From: an uncultured Acidobacteriia bacterium
GTDB lineage: Bacteria > Acidobacteriota > Terriglobia > Bryobacterales > Bryobacteraceae
Length of the DNA: 64,000 bases
Assembly (NCBI GenBank): GCA_903851195.1
Contig: CAINNJ010000006.1
Coordinates: 62,001 to 126,000, forward strand
Reading direction: 5' to 3'
The notes below the pieces were generated by a model, which was given only the letters and a program-made list of their open reading frames with translations, made no database searches and was not told where the DNA came from. The translations under genes were made by a program, and so were the position numbers. Of the stretch, positions 58,632-64,000 are shown one piece after another (the first letter of the stretch is position 1; each line of letters begins with the position of its first letter).

Positions 58632-59063
58632 TTACTTCTTTAGTCGCTTAATCATTCTCAGCTCATTCTTTTGGCCAGGAATGATCTCGTAGTGCACCTC
58701 GTCCATCAGTTTCTTCATGAGACGCATGCCGAGGCCGCCGGATTTGCGTTCCGCCGCTAACTCCTCCAGGTTCTTCTGGGGAATTTCGGTGGGGTCGAAG
58801 CCTTTGCCGGTGTCGATAATGTCGATCTGCACGGAATCCTCGTCAAGCGTGGCCCGCACGGAAACCTCTTTGGTGACTTCGGGCCCATAGGCGTGCTCGA
58901 TGACGTTGGCGCAGGCCTCGTCGACAGCGAGTTCGAGCTTGGCCACATCGGCGGCGGCCATGCCCGCGCGCGCTCCCACTCCGTTGACGAACTCCCGGAT
59001 CATGGCGAGGTTTTCCGTGCTGGACGGCACCTGCAGGGAGAACGTGCGTTCGATTGATGCCAT
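58632..59063 (-). CDS. RsbW-type anti-sigma factor kinase (HATPase fold)
   Basis: 143 residues with the single GHKL ATPase domain of RsbW/SpoIIAB proteins: N-box DEACANVIEHAYG, G1 box DTGKGFDP and G2 box GGLGMRLMKKLMDE. Such proteins bind and inhibit a sigma factor or phosphorylate the STAS antagonist. It follows the STAS gene by three bases in an operon with two SpoIIE-type phosphatases, a full partner-switching set. No sigma factor gene is in the window. The 109 bases between it and the epimerase-glycosyltransferase gene show nothing recognisable. Confidence 0.88.
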   Translation of the reverse strand: MASIERTFSLQVPSSTENLAMIREFVNGVGARAGMAAADVAKLELAVDEACANVIEHAYGPEVTKEVSVRATLDEDSVQIDIIDTGKGFDPTEIPQKNLEELAAERKSGGLGMRLMKKLMDEVHYEIIPGQKNELRMIKRLKK

Positions 59064-59066
59064 GCG

Positions 59067-59432
59067 TTACACCTCTCTCGCGGGGCCCGCGAAACACGTC
59101 TCCGCGTCCGCCACGGTGGGCACCATGTCGAAGATGGAATTGAAGCCGAGGATTTCGAAGACCTGGGCCACTTTCGGCGTGAGATTGCAGATTTTCAGGT
59201 CGCCCCCGGCGGCGCGGATATCCTCGATGAAACTCATGAAGACGCCCAGTCCGGCGGAGGAGATGTAGGTGAGTTCGCCACACTCAGCGATGAGGCGGAC
59301 GCGGCCGGCGTCGAATTCTTCCTGAATCACCTTCTCGAATTCGGGCGCCGTGTGCGCGTCGAGAAAACCGTTGAGCGCCAGGATGGTGATGTCGCCCGAG
59401 GTGCTTCGCTGAACTGTGAATGAAGTGGCCAC
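59067..59432 (-). CDS. STAS-domain anti-sigma factor antagonist (RsbV/SpoIIAA type)
   Basis: About 121 residues forming one STAS domain. The likely phosphorylated Ser is in LTYISSAGLGVFMSF; ILALNGFLDAHTAPEFE is the typical first part. The frame is open to 59540, but that would overlap the phosphatase gene; GTG 59432 follows a GGGAG 11 bases upstream and gives the normal family length. In partner switching, the unphosphorylated protein captures the RsbW-type kinase. Dephosphorylation would be by the SpoIIE-type enzyme encoded just upstream. Confidence 0.85.
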   Translation of the reverse strand: MATSFTVQRSTSGDITILALNGFLDAHTAPEFEKVIQEEFDAGRVRLIAECGELTYISSAGLGVFMSFIEDIRAAGGDLKICNLTPKVAQVFEILGFNSIFDMVPTVADAETCFAGPAREV

Positions 59433-59490
59433 CGAATCGTTATCTCCCGTGTGAACTGCCCGTATGAACCGCCCGTTTGAACTGCTGGTA

Positions 59491-61845
59491 TCAACTGCCG
59501 ATATCCGGGTCCACCCGAAGGACGGCGATGGTGAGGTCATCCTGGGCGGGCACCCCGTTCAGAAACTGCTTAACTTCTCTCAGTATGCTATCCCGCGTGT
59601 CCAGCGCGTGCATGCCGTCGGTGCGTTCCACGGCGGCGGCCAGGCGCTCTTCGCCGAACTGTTCCTGGTTTACCGTCATGGCTTCGGTGAGCCCGTCGGA
59701 GTAAAAGACGAGGGCGTCGCCAGGCGCGAGTTCCAGGGTCTCGGTGGCCAGTGTTTTGGCGAAAAGCGCGGGGCCGGCAATGCCCAAGCCTATGCCGTTG
59801 CCGGTCAGCAGGCGCGTTTCGTTGGCCGCGCGGCGGCGCCAGACCACGGGATTGTGGCCCGCGCGAACGTATTCCATGCGGCGCGCTTCGGGGTCGAGAA
59901 CGCCCAGCGCCATGGTGACGAACATCTTCTTCTTCGTGACGGTGCGGAGGTGTTTGTTGACGGCCGCGAGAATCTGGCGCGGGTCGCCGGAATCCTGCGC
60001 GGCGGCGCAGAGCAGGCCCTTGGTGAGCGTCATGTAGAGAGCGGCGGGGACGCCTTTTCCGGAGACGTCGGCCACGCCGATGCCCCAGCGGCCATCGCTG
60101 AGGTGGAGGAAGTCATAGAGGTCGCCGCCAACTTCGCGGGCGGGATCGCAGGAAGCGGAGATGGTGTAGCCGGCGAGCACGGGCGGGTCGGCGGGCAGCA
60201 TCTGCCGCTGGGCGGAGCGGGCGACGTTGAATTCGGCCAGGAGTTCTTCGCGGCGCGAGAGCGTCTGGAGTCGCGCGCCGGTTTCGCCGTAGAGTTCGGC
60301 GACGGCATCGGGGCCTTTCACGACGGCGGCGAGGGCGGCCAGGCCGAGTCCGGCAAAGGCGAGCAGCGTGCCCCAACCGGAGGCGTGGATGCCGGTCGCG
60401 GGCTGCACGAGCAGGACGCCGGCGGAGGTGAGAATCCGGGCCGAGCAGTGCGCGGAAAGGGCTCCCAGCATGCCGAAGTTGAAGTAGAGCCAGAGCATGG
60501 CCGAGGCTTCCAGCGCCGCCCGCAACAGATTCGCGATATTGGAATCGCGGAACGGGGCGCTTAGCATGGCGAAGGTAGCGAGCGCGAAGAAGAAGCAGAG
60601 CGTCCGGCGCATCCAAAGAGACCGGGAAAAACGGATGCTGAAGGGCAATAGCGCGCCCAGGAACGCGATGACGGCAACGGTTTCCTGCGCGGTGGCGTTC
60701 AGCAGGGCGTCGGGAACAGGCAGGCGGCTGAGCGGCAGAGTCTCCAGAAAGCCTTTGTAAACAGGCTGGCGGAAGACGGCGCCCGTCAGCAGGGGGAGGG
60801 CAACCAGAACCGGCGCGAAGAGCCAGCCGCCCAGCAGTTCCGCGCCCACCTGACGGCTGTAAAAGGCGGAGGTTCCAAGCAGACGGAAGCCGCGCACGCG
60901 GGCCGGGTGCACGCGGGCGTTCATCACCGTGGCGGCGCTCATGGAATAGAACAGCAGGCCGATGATGAGGCCGCCGAGCACCAGGCTGAGAACTTCAATC
61001 GAGGCGCCGGAAGCAACGGAGACGGAGATCATCTCGTCATCCCACTCGATCATGCCGGCCAGAGTGACGGCAAGGGCGGCGGCGGCGCTCAGCACGATGG
61101 GCGAGCGGTCTTTCATGGCCCTGGCCGCGGCGCCGCCCCCTTCCCGCATGACGGGCACGATGATGGCGAGAGCCAGCCAGATGGACCACGCGCAACCGGC
61201 AATCACGCGCAGCACGGAAAAGGTATCGCTGGTGCGATTGAATTTCTCCGGCAGAGTGAAAACGGTCTTCGCCTGCCAGACGATGCCGTCTTTCACGGTA
61301 GTCTGAATATCGACGTGCGGGCCGGCGGCCGCTTTCCGCACCCATTTGTAGGCCAGGCCCTCGGCTTCCGGAACATCGTGTTCCATCATCGTGTAGCCGC
61401 CGGAGTCCTCGCCGGCCATTTCGTGCATGGCCTTGCTGGCGGCGCCCATATCCGACGGCGCGCCTTTGGCGGCGGGCATGGGCATTTTCCAGGAGAGCGG
61501 ATGGCCATCCGGGCGGGTGGTGATTTTGACGCCGGGGCCTGTCAGCGGCAGGAAATTGGTGAGCACGTCGGCATCGGGAAACGACTGCGCCACTTTGTCG
61601 GACGGCATGCGGAGATGCAGTTCCTGATTGTTGGAAAGGTTCTCCGTCTTGACGTAGGCCCGCCAGTTCGAGACGTCGACGCCGTGGCTGGCGGCCATCT
61701 TGCGAGCTGCGTCGAGGTAGCCGTCGCGATCGTAGCGCAGTCCGAGCCGGGCGGCGGGGTGCAGGCGGGGAAAGGCCCAGACCAGCCACGTGGCGGCGAG
61801 GAGGGAAAGGATGCCGGCGACGATCCAGCGGCCGGAGCCTTTCAT
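59491..61845 (-). CDS. Membrane SpoIIE-type PP2C phosphatase
   Basis: 784 residues: an N-terminal membrane helix, an extracytoplasmic region of about 190 residues, several more membrane segments (about 220-520), then a cytoplasmic SpoIIE phosphatase domain (about 545-784). Metal-site motifs are intact: VGGDLYDF, IGVADVSGKGVPAA, FYSDGLTEA and QDDLTIAVLR. It should dephosphorylate the STAS protein encoded next, in response to a signal at its periplasmic or membrane part. Its start overlaps the stop of a second, related gene in an ATGA. Confidence 0.88.
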   Translation of the reverse strand: MKGSGRWIVAGILSLLAATWLVWAFPRLHPAARLGLRYDRDGYLDAARKMAASHGVDVSNWRAYVKTENLSNNQELHLRMPSDKVAQSFPDADVLTNFLPLTGPGVKITTRPDGHPLSWKMPMPAAKGAPSDMGAASKAMHEMAGEDSGGYTMMEHDVPEAEGLAYKWVRKAAAGPHVDIQTTVKDGIVWQAKTVFTLPEKFNRTSDTFSVLRVIAGCAWSIWLALAIIVPVMREGGGAAARAMKDRSPIVLSAAAALAVTLAGMIEWDDEMISVSVASGASIEVLSLVLGGLIIGLLFYSMSAATVMNARVHPARVRGFRLLGTSAFYSRQVGAELLGGWLFAPVLVALPLLTGAVFRQPVYKGFLETLPLSRLPVPDALLNATAQETVAVIAFLGALLPFSIRFSRSLWMRRTLCFFFALATFAMLSAPFRDSNIANLLRAALEASAMLWLYFNFGMLGALSAHCSARILTSAGVLLVQPATGIHASGWGTLLAFAGLGLAALAAVVKGPDAVAELYGETGARLQTLSRREELLAEFNVARSAQRQMLPADPPVLAGYTISASCDPAREVGGDLYDFLHLSDGRWGIGVADVSGKGVPAALYMTLTKGLLCAAAQDSGDPRQILAAVNKHLRTVTKKKMFVTMALGVLDPEARRMEYVRAGHNPVVWRRRAANETRLLTGNGIGLGIAGPALFAKTLATETLELAPGDALVFYSDGLTEAMTVNQEQFGEERLAAAVERTDGMHALDTRDSILREVKQFLNGVPAQDDLTIAVLRVDPDIGS

Positions 61846-64000
61846 GCGACCACCCCCAGTTCCGCTTCGCCCTGCAGTTCCGCGAAGGCCTGCATGCGAA
61901 TCACCACCAGAGTCAGGTCATCGGGTTCGACACAGTCCTGCGTGGCGGAGAGGAACCAGTCGCGAACGACACCAGCAGTGTTGCTGTCCAGACTGGTATC
62001 GCGCTGCAGAGCCTGGGAGACCAGGACGGCGGCTGCCTCTTCCGGGCGGCGGTTGCCGGCGGCGAGGCGGCGTCCCAGGCCATCGGTAAAGAGCACGATG
62101 TGATCGCCGGGGGCGAGGGGCGCGCGGCCTTCGGCGATGGGGGCGAGCCTGCCGCGCACCTGCACCATGCGCTCGGCAACGGGCGCTGAATTGGGTGAGA
62201 CCACGACTACTTTGGGATAGGCGCTGGTGCGGGCGTAGCGGATTTCTCCGGCGGCGGTGTCGATGGCGGCGAAGACGAAATCGGCGGAGGCGCCGGCGGA
62301 AGCCTCACGGGAATCGGCGGGCGAGTTGCGCTCGAAGATGGAAGCGAGAGCGATTTCGAGACGGGTGAGAATCTCGACGGGATCGTGGTAGCGTTCCACG
62401 CACTTCATCAGGTAGCCCTTGGCCAGCGCGATGGTGAGAGCGGCGGCGAGTCCGCGGTTGTTGCCTTCGGCGAGAAAAACGCCCAGGCGGCCGTCGCCCA
62501 GGGGAAAGAAGTCGTAGAAATCGCCACCGACGGTTTCGGCGGGCAGGCAGGCGGCGGAGATGTGCAGGCCGGCGATGTCCGGCACGGCGTCGGGCAGGAG
62601 GCGCAGCTGGGCCTCGCGGGCGGCGGAGACTTCGGCTTCGAGCGCTTTGCGCTGGGCGATATGGCTCGCGTAGAGCGGGCGGACCTCTTCCTCCGTGAAC
62701 ATGCGGCCCCGCCAGAGACAGAGCATACCGAGCAGTAAAGCGCCCAGCGTGATGCCGGTGTGCAGAGCGACGGCAAGTGAGTCCCACCCGGGCAGAGCCG
62801 TGTAAGCGGCGGCGCCGGCCACCTGCGACAACAGGGTGCTGACACAGACCAGGGAGGCAAGAAAATCGAGGCGGAAGAAGGGCAGCAACAGGGCGAGGAC
62901 GAAGGCGGCGGAGGTCAGCAGGAACTCGGCGGTGGAGCGCGAGTGGGAGCGAAGCATCGAGACCAGACCCGCGCAGAGCAACAGGGCGGGCAGGTGCCAG
63001 CGCTTCTTTCCCGGAGCGTAGCGCTGCAGGAAGGCGAGGGGCTGCAGGAGTCCGGCGGCGGCGAAACCGAGGGACATCAGGGGGTACGTCACCAGAGGCA
63101 TGAGCCAGCCGAGGCGCAGGAACGGCGCGTTCATGTTCTGCGTGCCAAGCGCCTGCGTGGTGCGGAACGGGGTGGCCGCGAGTCCCAGGGCAACGGACAG
63201 CCAGGCGGCGATCGTCATGCCGAACAGGACGGAGATTCCCACGTTGCGGGAAACAATGTGTCCGGTGAGCAGCGCGTCCAGCGAGGTGAGACGGCCTGGG
63301 AAGGCTTCCCGGATATCGCCCTCGCCGCTGCCGTAAGCCGCCGCCAGGAGACCGCCGCCCATGACGCCCAGGATGGCAAAGACGACCAGGATGATTACGG
63401 TGGGCACATTTCCGGCATTACTGTTAATCACCGCATTCAGACCGAGCAGCACGCAGAAGCAGCCGCACAGCAGGGCGACGATCAGGCTGCGGCGATGCGA
63501 GATCTCCTGCTGCAGCGTGCGGCTGGCATAGCGGTAGAGGCTGAAGAGGGCGACGGCGCAGAGGAAGATGGCGCCGAGGATGGTGAGCCCCGTCTGGAGA
63601 TTCTCGTCGCTGCTGCCGCCGGCGGATTCGTCCGGTTCGGCATTGGTCTTCACGGTAACGACCTGATCGCCGCGGACCGTGATGGACGTTCGGACGAGGG
63701 CCTCGGGAATGGCGGACGAGCGGAACGTGAAAATCCTTTCGGAGGGGTTGGTTTCGATGGAAGGTTTGTCGAACGGGATGGCCGTCGGGACGTAGGCCTT
63801 CGCCAGGGAGAGCGCGGCGGCGTCGGTCAGAGTTGCGGAGTTGTTCGGGGGATTCTTCCAGTCGAAGCCGAGAACTTTGCCGTCCGCCGAGATGGTGACC
63901 CGCACGGATTCGTTGCCGGACGTTTTCCTGAACACGACGGTCGCGGAGAAGGGCGGGGCCACGTTCCAGAGGCGGATGCGTTCGGGGCGGGCATTGACGA
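61842..64000 (-). CDS. Second membrane SpoIIE-like protein with altered catalytic motif (5' end outside the window)
   Basis: At least 719 residues; the frame is open through the right edge, so the start lies beyond base 64000 or at an internal codon such as GTG 63962. The plan resembles its neighbour: an extracytoplasmic N-terminal part, six or more membrane segments, then a SpoIIE domain (from about residue 460). VGGDFYDFF, LFTDGLGRR and PDDLTLVVIR are present, but the usual D-V-S-G-K-G motif reads AEGNNRG, losing a metal-binding Asp. It may be weak or inactive as a phosphatase and act as a regulatory partner of the intact enzyme. Confidence 0.82.
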   Translation of the reverse strand, partial: VNARPERIRLWNVAPPFSATVVFRKTSGNESVRVTISADGKVLGFDWKNPPNNSATLTDAAALSLAKAYVPTAIPFDKPSIETNPSERIFTFRSSAIPEALVRTSITVRGDQVVTVKTNAEPDESAGGSSDENLQTGLTILGAIFLCAVALFSLYRYASRTLQQEISHRRSLIVALLCGCFCVLLGLNAVINSNAGNVPTVIILVVFAILGVMGGGLLAAAYGSGEGDIREAFPGRLTSLDALLTGHIVSRNVGISVLFGMTIAAWLSVALGLAATPFRTTQALGTQNMNAPFLRLGWLMPLVTYPLMSLGFAAAGLLQPLAFLQRYAPGKKRWHLPALLLCAGLVSMLRSHSRSTAEFLLTSAAFVLALLLPFFRLDFLASLVCVSTLLSQVAGAAAYTALPGWDSLAVALHTGITLGALLLGMLCLWRGRMFTEEEVRPLYASHIAQRKALEAEVSAAREAQLRLLPDAVPDIAGLHISAACLPAETVGGDFYDFFPLGDGRLGVFLAEGNNRGLAAALTIALAKGYLMKCVERYHDPVEILTRLEIALASIFERNSPADSREASAGASADFVFAAIDTAAGEIRYARTSAYPKVVVVSPNSAPVAERMVQVRGRLAPIAEGRAPLAPGDHIVLFTDGLGRRLAAGNRRPEEAAAVLVSQALQRDTSLDSNTAGVVRDWFLSATQDCVEPDDLTLVVIRMQAFAELQGEAELGVVA

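Noticed and set aside
1..64000. tRNA, rRNA, CRISPR array, insertion sequence or phage genes
   Set aside because: Looked for on both strands; no repeat-spacer pattern, transposase, integrase, cloverleaf or ribosomal RNA sequence was recognised.

Overview
This window looks like chromosome of an acidobacterium, most likely order Bryobacterales (the Solibacter / Bryobacter / Paludibaculum group). The clues are high GC, two very long TonB-dependent receptors with an N-terminal carboxypeptidase-regulatory-like domain (Oar type), a secreted protein of the kind first described as the 'Solibacter uncharacterized C-terminal domain' (23004-23780), a PSD1-cytochrome / DUF1501 pair, PQQ dehydrogenases and many c-type cytochromes. 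This placement is inference from gene content. I see no rRNA, tRNA, CRISPR array, insertion sequence or prophage.

The most striking region is 470-9193 on the minus strand. It is a compact operon that appears to encode a complete electron conduit from quinone pool to cell exterior. In transcription order it holds an OmcA/MtrC-like surface decaheme cytochrome, an MtrA-like periplasmic decaheme, an MtrB/PioB-like outer-membrane barrel, a tetraheme protein built from four repeats, a hexaheme NapC/NirT-type membrane cytochrome, a small monoheme cytochrome c and a TauE/SafE permease. The five cytochromes carry 31 predicted hemes. Next to it (9486-15011) are two tandem-domain universal stress proteins flanking a PAS histidine kinase, a sigma54 activator and a lone receiver. 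Sigma54-like -24/-12 elements precede both stress-protein genes.

15089-25000 carries a TonB receptor with a GH39 glycosidase, a two-subunit molybdenum hydroxylase behind a good sigma70-type promoter, the Solibacter-domain protein and a secreted VOC protein. 25056-38554 reads as one secreted oxidation module: TonB receptor, degenerate creatininase-like protein, diheme cytochrome, PQQ alcohol dehydrogenase, PSD1 cytochrome, DUF1501 protein, a small two-part secreted protein and a heptaheme-TPR fusion. 38643-46214 is mixed: a PAS hybrid kinase, glycogen debranching enzyme, an AHSA1/ArsR pair with a well-formed twin operator, a matrixin-like protease, a carboxymuconolactone-decarboxylase-like protein, a subclass B3 metallo-beta-lactamase and a 368-base gene-free stretch with a nested palindrome.

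46215-51459 holds a cytochrome-PQQ dehydrogenase fusion and the housekeeping genes hisS and aspS. 51570-58522 looks like a surface-sugar cluster: a GT39-type membrane protein, split transketolase, a methyltransferase and an NDP-sugar epimerase fused to a GT2 glycosyltransferase. The window ends with a partner-switching module (two SpoIIE-type phosphatases, STAS antagonist, RsbW-type kinase), of which the first gene runs off the right edge. zapA and the end of a coiled-coil protein sit at the left edge.
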